From Verrucomicrobiota bacterium (GTDB taxonomy: Bacteria > Verrucomicrobiota > Verrucomicrobiia > Opitutales > Opitutaceae): a stretch of 64,000 bases of DNA. A program made the translations under genes and the position numbers. The notes beneath the pieces are model-generated. The model was not told the origin of the DNA. It saw nothing but the letters and a program-made list of their open reading frames with translations, and did not search any database. The stretch spans positions 62,001 to 126,000 of the forward strand of contig JACRKC010000114.1 of the NCBI GenBank assembly GCA_016235555.1. The letters are read 5' to 3'. Below, piece by piece: positions 1 through 8,405 of the stretch (position 1 is the stretch's first letter; each line of letters starts with the position of its first letter).

Positions 1-277
1 CGCCGCGCAGGATGATCGCGTCGCCCGTCACGACGCGCGCGATCGCCGATTCGAGCGTCGTCGGCTGAGCCAACGCGGCACCCGGTGCCTCCGCCTGCCC
101 ATCCGGAGCGACGTAATAGACGTGCGCAGCGCCCGCCGGCACCTCGTAGGTCACCGCCAGCGGCCCGTAGGGGCCACCCGACGGCTGTGCCTGCACTGCA
201 CTAACGCTGACGAATGCCGAGAACAAAGCGCTAGCCACGAGACTCGGACGAAACGAACGCAAGAAGGTGCGCAGCAT
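1..277 (-). CDS. Exported beta-helix-like protein, N-terminal part only
   Basis: The reading frame opens with ATG at 277 and runs off the left edge, so only about 92 residues are visible. Residues 1-30 look like a signal peptide (basic MLRTFLRSFR, hydrophobic core, AQA-type cleavage site). After it comes a stretch reading YYVAPDGQAEAPG and then TLESAIARVVTGDAIILRGG-like sequence. This layout (a YYVspdG strand, then a 'tleaAva.akpGDtI.lrgG' strand) is the usual beginning of right-handed beta-helix proteins such as pectate-lyase-like enzymes and DUF1565 proteins. The fold is inferred from the N-terminus alone; no catalytic residue can be seen. It is divergent from the PurA-like gene, with 225 bp between them. 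Confidence 0.6.
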   Translation of the reverse strand, partial: MLRTFLRSFRPSLVASALFSAFVSVSAVQAQPSGGPYGPLAVTYEVPAGAAHVYYVAPDGQAEAPGAALAQPTTLESAIARVVTGDAIILRG

Positions 278-502
278 GGTGGGGTCGGGACCGGCACTCA
301 CGGTGCCAACAATTTTGACCAAAACGACTACGTCCAGGCTTCGCGCCGGCCAACGGAGATCACGCTCTAACGCTAGACATGACAATCTCCGAGACAGAGC
401 CGCACCGTTTTCTGTTTGCCCTCCTCCCGCCGCTCGCGTTTTCCCTTCCCGGCAACAGGGGGTTCGCATCGCGCGGCTTCGGTTGCCGCAACCAACCGCA
501 CC

Positions 503-2047
503 ATGTCCCTGCTTCCGTTTACCAGCCAGCTCATCGCCGACGTCGGAATTTCCCTGGGCGACGAGGGCAAAGGCCGGCTCATCCCTGAGGTCGCCGACGA
601 ACTCCGTGGCACCGCCTCCCCCGTCTCCGTGGTGCTCAAGGTCAACGGCGGCGCCAACTCCGGCCATACTGCCGGCGGCATCAAGCTCAACCTCCTCCCT
701 GCCGGTGTCGTCGTCCGGGACGCCGCGCACTTGTGCGTCGGCAGCGGCGTCGTCGCGGATCCGCGCAAAATCTGGTGGGAGACGCGGCCGCTCGAGAAGA
801 AAGGCTACGCTATTCTTCCCCGCCTCGTGATCGACGAACGCACGCTCGTCTCCGATCTCACGCACCGGCTGCTCGACCTTTCGTGGGAGGATTACCGCGT
901 CAACGTCCTCGCCGAGGAACCGCGCGGCTCGACCGGCCGCGGCATCACGCCCGCCTACCTCGACGAAGTCGGCCAGCAGCAGATCACGTTTTCCGATTTC
1001 CTCGCCGGCCCGAACTACTTCGCCCGCAAACTCGCGCAGCGCGCCGACCGCGCCTGCCGCACGATCCAGCACGTGTGCCGCGTGAGCCCCGCGACGTGGA
1101 ACGCGTTTTTCGAAAAGCTCACCGCCGCCGAGCTGCGCGCCAACGCCGAGGCCATCGAACTCGGCGTGTTTGCCAGGGACGAGTTTGACTTCCTGCGTTT
1201 CCGCGGCGCCGCGCCGTTCACGCTCAATCTCGAAGCGCTCACCGCGGTCTACTGGGCCGCCGGCACGGCGCTCGCGCAAAACATCGGCGAGGTGCGCGAA
1301 CTCATCCTCCGCGAGCTGCACGCCGGCCGCACCATCATCGGCGAGTTCGGCCAGGCCTACTGGCTCGACAAACGCCACGGCTTCTCGCCCAACGTCACCG
1401 CGTCGCACACCTACACGCCGGAATTTTTCGAGAGCGCCGGCATCCCCGTGCAGCGCATCCACACGTTCGGCGTGGCCAAGGCCTACGACACCAAAGTCGG
1501 CACGCACACCTTCCTCACGCAGATGGACGACGCGCATCCGCTCGCCGCCAAGCTCAAGCAAATCGAGTTCGGCACGAGCACCGGCCGCCAGCGCATGGTC
1601 GGCTGGTATGACGCCGTGGAGAAAGGCGACGCCCTCCGCTACGGCGGCTTTCAGGACGTGATGATCAACAAATCCGACGCCCTCACCCACAGCGGCGAGT
1701 GGCGCGGCGACTTGCTCATCTGCACCGCCTATCAGGACGCCGCGGGAAAAATCTACCACCACGTCCCGCGCAACGAAGCCGTGCGGAAGACCCTGCGGCC
1801 CGTCTATTCGAAACACGCCGGCTGGCCGGAAGACATCTCGCAGATCCGCTGCTTCGCCTCGCTACCGAAAAACGCGCAGCGTTACGTCGCCGCCATGATG
1901 AAAGCCACGCTCGACGTCGCCTACGAAGGCGCCCCGTGGCCGCCCGCCGACAAGCTCCCGAACCTCCGCTACCTCGGCGTCGGCCCCGAGCCTTCGCAGA
2001 TCATCAAGGACGTGCCGGCCACGACCGAACTCGTGCGGCTGGCCTAG
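503..2047 (+). CDS. Adenylosuccinate synthetase-like protein, long form
   Basis: A 514-residue member of the PurA family, which joins IMP and aspartate using GTP in AMP synthesis. Visible motifs: GDEGKG at 19-24 with the catalytic Asp, GGANSGHT at 49-56 with the catalytic His, then [19 protein letters not shown], a KAYDTKVG stretch, the aspartate/IMP loop [12 protein letters not shown] and NKSDAL at the guanine site. Normal PurA has about 430 residues, so this one carries roughly 80 extra, and several signature positions differ ([10 protein letters not shown] where AQWGDEGKG is usual). The ATG at 503 is chosen because the family's first strand starts right after it. It could be the cell's only PurA or a paralogue with another substrate. 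The catalytic Asp argues against phage-type PurZ, which has Ser there. Confidence 0.8.
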   Translation: MSLLPFTSQLIADVGISLGDEGKGRLIPEVADELRGTASPVSVVLKVNGGANSGHTAGGIKLNLLPAGVVVRDAAHLCVGSGVVADPRKIWWETRPLEKKGYAILPRLVIDERTLVSDLTHRLLDLSWEDYRVNVLAEEPRGSTGRGITPAYLDEVGQQQITFSDFLAGPNYFARKLAQRADRACRTIQHVCRVSPATWNAFFEKLTAAELRANAEAIELGVFARDEFDFLRFRGAAPFTLNLEALTAVYWAAGTALAQNIGEVRELILRELHAGRTIIGEFGQAYWLDKRHGFSPNVTASHTYTPEFFESAGIPVQRIHTFGVAKAYDTKVGTHTFLTQMDDAHPLAAKLKQIEFGTSTGRQRMVGWYDAVEKGDALRYGGFQDVMINKSDALTHSGEWRGDLLICTAYQDAAGKIYHHVPRNEAVRKTLRPVYSKHAGWPEDISQIRCFASLPKNAQRYVAAMMKATLDVAYEGAPWPPADKLPNLRYLGVGPEPSQIIKDVPATTELVRLA

Positions 2048-2063
2048 CGACCCCGCACCTTTG

Positions 2064-2183
2064 AGGTGGAGCGCGTTGACCTCAACGCGCTGGTTTGAAG
2101 GCGGGAGCGGGTTTAACCCGCGACTGGTCGGGGCGTAAAGCCCCTCCCACCAAAAGCGCGTTGGGGTCAACGCGCTCCACCTC
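2064..2183. repeat. Composite palindromic repeat between purA-like gene and folC
   Basis: Two 28-29 bp arms, 2064-2091 and 2155-2183, are inverted copies of each other, and each is itself a hairpin (GCGCGTTG....CAACGCGC). Two smaller hairpins lie between them (GCGGGTTTAACCCGC and GGGGCGTAAAGCCCC). A near copy of the right arm occurs inside a methyltransferase gene at 36432-36461. The element lies between two convergent genes and might also end transcription from either side, but I see no T-run. Confidence 0.8.
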
Positions 2184-2232
2184 GATCCAAAATGTTTTGC
2201 AGCGAACGCCGCTTCGGCTCCACGACTCCGAC

Positions 2233-3537
2233 TCAGAAATCCTGCAACCGCCCCTCGCCCGCGCCGCGCTCCGGCTCGATCCGCGCCATCACTTCGCCGA
2301 GCAGGTAGATCGATCCCGTGACGACCACCACGTCGTCGGCGCCGCCCGCCGTGCAGCGCCCCGGCTCCGGGAAAAGCTCTTCCACCGTCGCGCGATAAAC
2401 CCGCCCCCCAAACGCCGGCGGAATCAACGTCTCCAGCTCCGCGTGCGAACACGCCCGCGCCTGGTGCGGCACCGCGAGATGGACCTCCCGCGCGTGATGC
2501 GCCACCGTTTCCAGCAGCGCCCGCGCCCGCGCGGCCCCGAGTGCGCCCGTGATCACCACCGGCGCGCGGCCCGTCTCCGCCACGAGTCGCTTGAGATTGG
2601 CGTCGAGCACCTGCGCCCCCTCGGGGTTGTGTGACGCGTCGAGGATCGTCAGCCGCCCGCCGAGGTGCACGCGTTGCCAACGACCCGGCCAGTCCACATG
2701 CGCGAGCCCGCGCGCGATCGCGTCCGGCGTGATGCGCCAGCGCGAACCCAGTGCGCGCGCCGCGAGCGTGGCGGTGGCCGCGTTCCAGCGCTGGTATTCG
2801 CACTCGAGGTTGGTCGTCGGGTAGCCCGCTACGTCGTCGCCGAACGCCTCGTGCACCGCGGTGACGGCGCAGCCGCGCTCCGCCGCCACCTGGCGGATGA
2901 CTTGTTCCGCTTCCGCCGCCATCCGCCCGATCACCACGGGCCGGCCGGGCTTGATGATGCCGGCCTTCTCGCCAGCGATTTTCTCCAGCGTCTCGCCGAG
3001 GAATTCGCAGTGATCGAGGCTGATCGACGTGATGATGCTCACTTCCGGCGTGACGATGTTGGTCGCGTCCAGCCGCCCGCCCATCCCGACCTCGATCACG
3101 CTCACATCGCAGCGCTTCCGGGCAAACTGGAGAAACGCCATGGCCGTCATGAACTCGAAGAAACTCGGATGATCGTCCGGCTCCGTCGCCGCCAGCTTCT
3201 CCGCCACCGGCCGCAGCTCCGCTGAAAATGCCACGATCTCCGCTTCCGTCAGCGCATGTCGCTCCACCTGCACGCGCTCGCCCAGCTTCACCAGGTGCGG
3301 CGAGGTGTAGAGTCCCGTGCGCCACCCGGCGGCATGCAGGATCGCTTCGAGCATCGCCGCCACGGAGCCTTTGCCGTTGGTCCCCGCCACATGCACGCCC
3401 GGCACCGCCCGCTCCGGCTGACCCAGCGCGGCGGCGAGGAGTTGCATGCGATCGACGCCGAACTTCGCTCCCCGCGCCTTCAAGCCGAAGAGATAGTCCG
3501 TCACCGCCGCGTAGTCAGTGGTGGCGCGGTTGGGCAT
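2233..3537 (-). CDS. folC: Folylpolyglutamate / dihydrofolate synthase FolC
   Basis: A 434-residue Mur-ligase-family enzyme that adds glutamate to (dihydro)folate in an ATP-dependent reaction in the cytoplasm. The P-loop GTNGKGS is at residues 52-58, preceded by the family's VHVAGTNGKGS strand and followed by GLYTSPHLV, the SFFEFMTAMAF segment and the EVGMGGRLDATN motif (FolC-specific). The central HCEFLGETLEKIAGEKAGIIK motif region (quoted in part: GEKAGIIK) and the C-terminal DASHNPEGA are also present. The length is normal. The gene is the last of the minus-strand series comF-accD-folC; its start lies 16 bp after the accD stop, which suggests one transcript. Confidence 0.95.
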   Translation of the reverse strand: MPNRATTDYAAVTDYLFGLKARGAKFGVDRMQLLAAALGQPERAVPGVHVAGTNGKGSVAAMLEAILHAAGWRTGLYTSPHLVKLGERVQVERHALTEAEIVAFSAELRPVAEKLAATEPDDHPSFFEFMTAMAFLQFARKRCDVSVIEVGMGGRLDATNIVTPEVSIITSISLDHCEFLGETLEKIAGEKAGIIKPGRPVVIGRMAAEAEQVIRQVAAERGCAVTAVHEAFGDDVAGYPTTNLECEYQRWNAATATLAARALGSRWRITPDAIARGLAHVDWPGRWQRVHLGGRLTILDASHNPEGAQVLDANLKRLVAETGRAPVVITGALGAARARALLETVAHHAREVHLAVPHQARACSHAELETLIPPAFGGRVYRATVEELFPEPGRCTAGGADDVVVVTGSIYLLGEVMARIEPERGAGEGRLQDF

Positions 3538-3553
3538 CGGGGCGCGTCCGCGC

Positions 3554-4426
3554 TCAGGTTTTGGCGGCGACGGGCGCGGCGGATTTCTTTTTCACGTGCA
3601 ACGCGAGCAACACATCCCGCAACCGGTCGCGCAGCTCGAGCCGGCTCACGATCTGATCGATCAGACCATGCTTCAGGAGAAATTCCGCCGTTTGAAAGCC
3701 CGCCGGCAGCGTCTGCTTCGTCGTGTCCTTGATCACGCGCGCCCCGGCAAATCCCACCAGCGCGCCCGGCTCGGCGATGATGACATCGCCCAGCGTCGCA
3801 AAGCTCGCCGTCACCCCGCCCATCGTCGGATGCGTGAGCACGGAGATGAACGGCAACCGCGCCTCCGCCAGCCGGCCGAGCGCCGCGCTGGTCTTGGCCA
3901 TCTGCATGAGCGAGTAGATGCCCTCCTGCATGCGCGCACCGCCGGAGGCGCTGAAGATGATGCAGGGGATTTTCTTCGTCAGCGCCGCTTCGATCGCCCG
4001 CGTGATTTTCTCGCCGGCCGCCGCGCCCATCGCGCCGCCGCAGAACTTGAAATCCATCACGGCCACCGAGACTTCGATTCCGTGGATTTTGCCGGTGCCG
4101 CTGATGACCGCCTCGGGCAGACCGCTGTCCTTCTCATAGCGTTTGATGCGCTCGGGATACGCCTGCGAATCGACGAACTTCAGCGGATCGCTCGACTTCA
4201 CGCCCGCGTCGGCCTCGGCAAACGTCCCGGCGTCGAACAACCGCGCGATGCGCGCCCGTGCGCCGATCGGGAAATGATGCCCGCTCTTCGGGACGACCAT
4301 CAGGTTGTCCTCGACCTCCTTGTTGAAGACGATCTCCCCTGACACCGGGTCCTTGGTGTAAACCCCTTTCGGGATGTCTTTCTTCTTCGCTTTGCGGACC
4401 GTGTAGGTCGGTTTGTCAAAATGCAT
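3554..4426 (-). CDS. accD: Acetyl-CoA carboxylase carboxyltransferase subunit beta AccD, zinc-ribbon cysteines missing
   Basis: A 290-residue carboxyltransferase beta subunit, which with AccA moves the carboxyl group from biotin to acetyl-CoA in the first step of fatty acid synthesis. The crotonase-fold core is well conserved: GGAMGAAAGEK, FSASGGARMQEG, SLMQMAKTSAAL, DPTMGG-like HPTMGGVTASFA, IGFAG-like VGFAGARVI and LPAGFQ. The usual N-terminal zinc ribbon is recognisable by position (GVYTKDPVSG at 21-30 and VVPKSGHH at 44-51), but all four Cys (CxxC...CxxC) are replaced. In E. coli AccD this ribbon is involved in RNA binding and activity. The call is firm; the lost metal site is unusual. 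It lies between comF and folC, with small gaps on both sides. Confidence 0.95.
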   Translation of the reverse strand: MHFDKPTYTVRKAKKKDIPKGVYTKDPVSGEIVFNKEVEDNLMVVPKSGHHFPIGARARIARLFDAGTFAEADAGVKSSDPLKFVDSQAYPERIKRYEKDSGLPEAVISGTGKIHGIEVSVAVMDFKFCGGAMGAAAGEKITRAIEAALTKKIPCIIFSASGGARMQEGIYSLMQMAKTSAALGRLAEARLPFISVLTHPTMGGVTASFATLGDVIIAEPGALVGFAGARVIKDTTKQTLPAGFQTAEFLLKHGLIDQIVSRLELRDRLRDVLLALHVKKKSAAPVAAKT

Positions 4427-4443
4427 GGCGGAAACGAGGGCGG

Positions 4444-5190
4444 TTAACCGTGACCGAGCGTGACCACGTCGAGATTCAACGCCCCCGCCCGCCGCAGCGT
4501 GCGTGCGCAGTTGTTAAGCGTGGAACCGGTCGTAAAAACGTCATCGACGAGGATGTAATGCTGCCCGGGGATTAGGGTGGCGCCGCGGGCAAGTGCAAAG
4601 GCATTTTTCAGATTCGCCATTCGTGTGCGACGGTCGAATGCCGTCTGGCTCGCCGTGTCCTGCGCCCGCCGCAGCAGCCGCTCGACCCGTGCCCCGCCGC
4701 CGGCTTGGGCGGCCAGCGTATCCGCCAGGAGCACGGCCTGATTGTAGCCCCGCTCGCGCTCTTTGCGCGCGTGCAACGGCACCGGCACGAGCACCGCCCC
4801 GCGCGCCAGCTCGAGCACGTGCGGCGCGCGACGCAGGATTTCGGCCAGATCCGCCACCACGTGCAGGCCCCGGTGGTATTTCAATTCGATGACGAGCGAC
4901 CGCGCCGGCCCCTTGAACAGCACCGCCGTGCGCCCCTCACGAAACGCCGGTCCGAGGCCCTCGCAGTGCGGACACATCCGCTCGCCTTCCACCTCGCCGT
5001 AGAACGGGTGGCCGCAAGTCGTGCAGTGCGGCGGCCGGACGAAATCGATCTGCGCCGCGCACGCGACGCACAGGTGCTGGAATCCCGCGCGATCGTCGTC
5101 GCGCGCCACGAGCCCGCGGCAGTGCACGCACGCCGGCGGAAACACCACGTTGGCCAATCCGTCCAGCAGTCGGGCCGCCACGCGCTTCAT
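4444..5190 (-). CDS. comF: ComF family phosphoribosyltransferase-like protein
   Basis: A 248-residue ComF/GntX-type protein. The N-terminal part has four CxxC pairs (Cys 21/24, 41/44, 56/59, 73/76), enough for two zinc ribbons. The C-terminal part has a type I phosphoribosyltransferase core with the PRPP-binding motif YILVDDVFTTGST at 212-224 and the VPVPLHARKERERGYNQA segment. In Bacillus and Haemophilus members act in DNA uptake for transformation; what this protein does here is not shown. Its ATG overlaps the truA stop as ATGA (4 bp), so the two are probably translated together. Confidence 0.9.
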   Translation of the reverse strand: MKRVAARLLDGLANVVFPPACVHCRGLVARDDDRAGFQHLCVACAAQIDFVRPPHCTTCGHPFYGEVEGERMCPHCEGLGPAFREGRTAVLFKGPARSLVIELKYHRGLHVVADLAEILRRAPHVLELARGAVLVPVPLHARKERERGYNQAVLLADTLAAQAGGGARVERLLRRAQDTASQTAFDRRTRMANLKNAFALARGATLIPGQHYILVDDVFTTGSTLNNCARTLRRAGALNLDVVTLGHG

Positions 5191-5948
5191 GCGTAGAAGA
5201 CCCGTTCCAAAAACAACCCCTGCGGCGGCGCCGTCTGGACCGCCACGGTGCGTTTCCGCGCCTCGAGGATGGCTCGCACCTCGCCCGCCGTCATCCGGCC
5301 CTCGCCCACCGTCACCAACACGCCGGTCAGGCTGCGCACCATCTTGTAGAGAAATCCGTCCGCCTCGGCGATGATCCGCACCTGCCGGCCGCGCTGCACG
5401 ACCTCCAGTCGCCGCACCTCCCGGACGGTCTCTTCCTTTTCCGGTCCGTTCAGCGCTGTGAACGCCCGGAAATCATGCCGGCCGCACAGCACCCCGGCCG
5501 CCGCCCGCATCGCCGCCACGTCGAGCTTCCGGAAAATCGCCCAGCAATACGGTCGCGTAAACGGGTCCGCGTCGCCGAGGTGCAGGTGATAGATGTAGCG
5601 TTTGCCCGTGGCCCGGAAGCGGGCGTGAAAATCCGCCGCCACCGCGTGCACGCTCTTGATCTGAATCGCCGCGGGTAATTCCGTGCGCAGCGCCGCCAGC
5701 AGCTTGCCGGTGCCGTGGCGCCACGCCGCGTCAAAATGAAACACCTGCCCGCGGGCATGCACGCCCGCATCCGTGCGGCCGCTGGCATGGATGCGGACCT
5801 GGCGTTTGAAGATCTGCGCCAGCCGCACCTCGATGACATCCTGGATCGAGTTTCCCCCCACCTGACTCTGCCAGCCTCCGAACGCGCTGCCGTCGTAGGC
5901 GCACACGCATTTCCAACGCTGGAGAGATTCTGATTCGACCGCCTTCAT
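5187..5948 (-). CDS. truA: tRNA pseudouridine(38-40) synthase TruA
   Basis: A 253-residue TruA that turns uridines 38-40 of the tRNA anticodon stem into pseudouridine. The SGRTDAGVHARGQ motif places the catalytic Asp at residue 60; KRYIYHLHL-type strand, RHDFRAFTA and the C-terminal FLYKMVRSL motif are also present. I chose ATG 5948 rather than an upstream in-frame ATG at 5987 because the longer form would run through a palindromic repeat (5951-6015). The MKAVESE start precedes the family's first strand (WKCVCAYDGSAFGGWQ). The stop overlaps the comF start. Confidence 0.95.
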   Translation of the reverse strand: MKAVESESLQRWKCVCAYDGSAFGGWQSQVGGNSIQDVIEVRLAQIFKRQVRIHASGRTDAGVHARGQVFHFDAAWRHGTGKLLAALRTELPAAIQIKSVHAVAADFHARFRATGKRYIYHLHLGDADPFTRPYCWAIFRKLDVAAMRAAAGVLCGRHDFRAFTALNGPEKEETVREVRRLEVVQRGRQVRIIAEADGFLYKMVRSLTGVLVTVGEGRMTAGEVRAILEARKRTVAVQTAPPQGLFLERVFYA

Positions 5949-5950
5949 GA

Positions 5951-6015
5951 AGGAGCCTGCTTGCAGGCGATGGTGGTTTGCACACACATCCCATCGCCTG
6001 CAAGCAGGCTCCTAC
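5951..6015. repeat. GTAG-type palindromic repeat, inverted pair (copy 1)
   Basis: Arms 5951-5973 and 5991-6013 are perfect inverted copies (23 bp, 17-bp loop). Each arm holds the small hairpin GCCTGCTTGCAGGC. The right arm ends in CTAC at 6012-6015, which is GTAG read on the minus strand. The same element occurs at 59243-59302. It lies between the divergent truA and HAD genes, so it occupies their promoter region. Confidence 0.9.
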
Positions 6016-6025
6016 CTTCACGCTA

Positions 6026-6682
6026 ATGCCCGCCCGCTACCGCCACATCATTTGGGACTGGAATGGAACGCTCCTCAATGACGTCGATTTCTCGATCGAC
6101 ATCATGAACGGCCTCCTGCGCCGCCGCGGTCTGCCGCTGCTTGACCGCGCACGCTACCACGCCTTGTTCGATTTTCCGGTGCGCGACTACTACTACCGCC
6201 TCGGCTTCGATCCCGCCCGCGACTCGTTCGAGGCCCTCAGCGTCGAATTCATCGGCGGCTACGATGAGCGCCGGTGGGAATGCCGGCTCCACTCCGGCAC
6301 GCGCCCCGCCCTCACCGCGGCCCGCGCCGCCGGCATCTCCCAATCCATCCTCTCCGCCTACCGGCAGGAGACGCTGCACGAAATCGTCGCGCACTTCGGG
6401 CTCACGGATTTTTTCCTGCGTCTGACCGGCCTCGACAACATCTACGCCCACAGCAAAGCCGAACTCGGCCGAGCCTGGGTCGCCGAACTCGGCCTGCCGC
6501 GCTCCGATATCCTCATGGTCGGCGACACCCTGCACGACCTCGATGTCGCCGCCGAGATGGGCGTCGACTGCGTGCTTGTCGCCGCCGGTCACCATCCGGA
6601 GGCGCGCCTGCGCGCCCGCACGCCGCGCGTCGTGCCGCACCTCGAAGCGCTGCTCGCCGACGCGGAAATCTTTCCAACCTGA
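6026..6682 (+). CDS. HAD-family hydrolase, phosphoglycolate phosphatase-like
   Basis: A 218-residue haloacid-dehalogenase-superfamily protein. Motif I is WDWNGTLLND near residues 10-19, motif II is the ILSAYRQE segment, the motif III Lys is in AHSKAELGRAW, and motif IV is ILMVGDTLHDLDVA. A helical cap sits between motifs I and II, as in phosphoglycolate phosphatases (Gph). The second position of the usual DxD is Asn (DWN), so the general acid of standard phosphatases is absent; this variant occurs in part of the family and may change the rate or the substrate. The ATG at 6026 comes 11 bp after the palindromic repeat; earlier in-frame starts would lie in that repeat. Confidence 0.85.
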   Translation: MPARYRHIIWDWNGTLLNDVDFSIDIMNGLLRRRGLPLLDRARYHALFDFPVRDYYYRLGFDPARDSFEALSVEFIGGYDERRWECRLHSGTRPALTAARAAGISQSILSAYRQETLHEIVAHFGLTDFFLRLTGLDNIYAHSKAELGRAWVAELGLPRSDILMVGDTLHDLDVAAEMGVDCVLVAAGHHPEARLRARTPRVVPHLEALLADAEIFPT

Positions 6683-6686
6683 ACCG

Positions 6687-7124
6687 CTACACCGACGTTT
6701 CGTCGCCGGCGGTCGGCGGAAAACGCAGGTTCAAATAGTCCTGTAGAATGAGCGTCGCCGACCGGGAGTCGATGATCCCGCTCCCCCGGACATCACGCCG
6801 CTTCGATTTCGCGATGGTCGACTCGGCTTCGTAACTCGTGAGGCGCTCGTCCACCAGGTGCACCGGCAGGCCAAGCTCGGCCTTCAATCTGTCGGCAAAA
6901 ATTCGCACCTCTTTCGCCTTGAACCCCTCGGTGTCGTCCATGTTCAACGGCCATCCGACCACGAGGTCCGTGATGCGCCGCTGCCGCACGACCGCAATCA
7001 GTGCCGTCCACCGTTTTCCCTCGTCCGCCTCGGTGAGCGCCGGCAACGGCGTCGCCACGCCGAGTTCGTCACCGAAACTCAGGCCGATCCGGCGCGTGCC
7101 ATGGTCGATGCCGAGGAAACGCAT
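6687..7124 (-). CDS. ruvX: Pre-16S rRNA nuclease / Holliday junction resolvase-like YqgF
   Basis: A 145-residue RNase-H-fold protein of the YqgF/RuvX family, which in E. coli trims the 5' end of 16S rRNA. Motifs: GIDHGTRRIGLSFGD with Asp7, VVGWPLNMDDTEG, HLVDERLTSYEA and the C-terminal DSRSATLILQDYL with the last acidic residue. The length is typical. It converges with the HAD gene (4 bp between stops) and diverges from the MoeB-like gene. Confidence 0.95.
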   Translation of the reverse strand: MRFLGIDHGTRRIGLSFGDELGVATPLPALTEADEGKRWTALIAVVRQRRITDLVVGWPLNMDDTEGFKAKEVRIFADRLKAELGLPVHLVDERLTSYEAESTIAKSKRRDVRGSGIIDSRSATLILQDYLNLRFPPTAGDETSV

Positions 7125-7200
7125 GGCGCATTTCCGCGCGGGCCGCCGGCGCGTGCAATTTCAATTGCGCGACCGCGCCTTCAGCCTCTCTTTCGCGGCG

Positions 7201-8367
7201 ATGGCCGAACCGTCCAGTCTCTCGCCCGCCGAACTCGCCCGCTACAGCCGCCACGTCCTCCTCGGCGAGGTCGGCGTCGCCGGCCAGCAAAAGCTCGCCG
7301 CCGCCCGCGTGCTCGTCGTCGGCGCCGGCGGCCTCGGCAGCCCCGCCGCGCTCTATCTCGCCGCCGCCGGCGTCGGCACGATCGGGCTCGCCGACTTCGA
7401 CCGCGTCGCTGCGCACAACCTCCAGCGCCAACTCCTCCACGACGACTCCACCGTGGGCCAGCCCAAGGTTTCATCCGGCGCCGCCCGCCTGCGCGCGACG
7501 AACCCCTTCATCCGCGTCGTCGAACATCCCGAGGGCGTCACGCCCGAAAACGCCGTCGCGCTCTTCGGCGCCTACGACATCGTGGTCGACGGCACCGACA
7601 ATTTCTCCGCCCGCTACCTGAACAACGACGCCGCCGTGCTCGCGCGCCGACCGCTGGTTTTCGGCAGCGTGTTCAAATTTGAGGGCCAGGTGTCCGTCTT
7701 CGCGCCCCATCTGGGCGGTCCCTGCTACCGGTGCATTTTCCCCGAGCCGCCCGCGCCGGGCAGCGTGCCCGGTTGCGGCGAGGCCGGCGTGCTCGGCGCG
7801 CTCTGCGGCGTGATCGGCAGTCTCCAGGCCGTCGAGGTTTTGAAACTGATCGTCGGCGCCGGCGAGCCGCTGCTCGGCCGCCTGCTCACTTACGACGGCC
7901 TCGCACAAAATTTTCGCGTGCTTGCGCTCAAACGCGACCGCGCCTGCCCCGCCTGCGGTGAGCATCCGCCCATCCGCGCCATCGACCCGGCCCGCTACCG
8001 CGACACCTGCCAACCGTCGACTCCGGCCGCCGAGCCGGAGGAGGTGCCGTGGGAGATTTCGGTGACCGAAGCGAAACACCAACTCGACCACGCTTCCGCC
8101 CGCACGTTGCTTCTCGACGTGCGCGAATCCTACGAATGGCAAATCTGCCACGTCGCCCACGCCGAGCATATCCCGATGCGCCAGATTCCGGAGCGCCTGG
8201 GCGATTTGCCGCGCGACCGCCGCCTGCTGGTCATCTGCCACTCGGGCGTGCGCAGCCTGCGCGTTACCGAATTCCTCCGCGCAAACGGATTCACCGCGGT
8301 CTCCAACGTCGCCGGCGGGATCGACGCGTGGGCCGCCCAGATCGATCCGACCATGCCGCGCTATTAA
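7201..8367 (+). CDS. moeB: MoeB/ThiF-type adenylyltransferase fused to rhodanese domain
   Basis: A 388-residue E1-like enzyme. Residues 1-250 form the adenylating domain: RYSRHVLLGEVG, nucleotide loop VGAGGLGSP at 40-48, DGTDNFSARYL, and Zn ligands in the CYRC and CPAC pairs. It activates the C-terminal glycine of a small sulfur carrier (MoaD or ThiS). Residues from about 290 form a rhodanese domain with active-site Cys346 in CHSGVRS, able to supply sulfur. This fused layout is like MoeZ/MoeBR proteins and lets one protein both activate and thiolate the carrier. The ATG at 7201 is chosen because SLSPAELARYSRH is the usual start of the family. No molybdopterin or thiamine genes are adjacent, so the partner carrier is unknown. 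Confidence 0.9.
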   Translation: MAEPSSLSPAELARYSRHVLLGEVGVAGQQKLAAARVLVVGAGGLGSPAALYLAAAGVGTIGLADFDRVAAHNLQRQLLHDDSTVGQPKVSSGAARLRATNPFIRVVEHPEGVTPENAVALFGAYDIVVDGTDNFSARYLNNDAAVLARRPLVFGSVFKFEGQVSVFAPHLGGPCYRCIFPEPPAPGSVPGCGEAGVLGALCGVIGSLQAVEVLKLIVGAGEPLLGRLLTYDGLAQNFRVLALKRDRACPACGEHPPIRAIDPARYRDTCQPSTPAAEPEEVPWEISVTEAKHQLDHASARTLLLDVRESYEWQICHVAHAEHIPMRQIPERLGDLPRDRRLLVICHSGVRSLRVTEFLRANGFTAVSNVAGGIDAWAAQIDPTMPRY

Positions 8368-8405
8368 CCTGCAGGCGATCGGCGCGCTGGTGCTGTCAGT
8401 GAGAA

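Noticed and set aside
503-2047. PurZ (2-aminoadenylosuccinate synthetase of Z-genome phages)
   Set aside because: The catalytic Asp of PurA is present in GDEGKG, and no phage or dZ-related genes are near.
2064-2183. CRISPR array or tRNA cluster as explanation of the repeated hairpins
   Set aside because: There are no equal-length spacers and no repeated unit in regular spacing; the hairpins lack tRNA arms and CCA ends.
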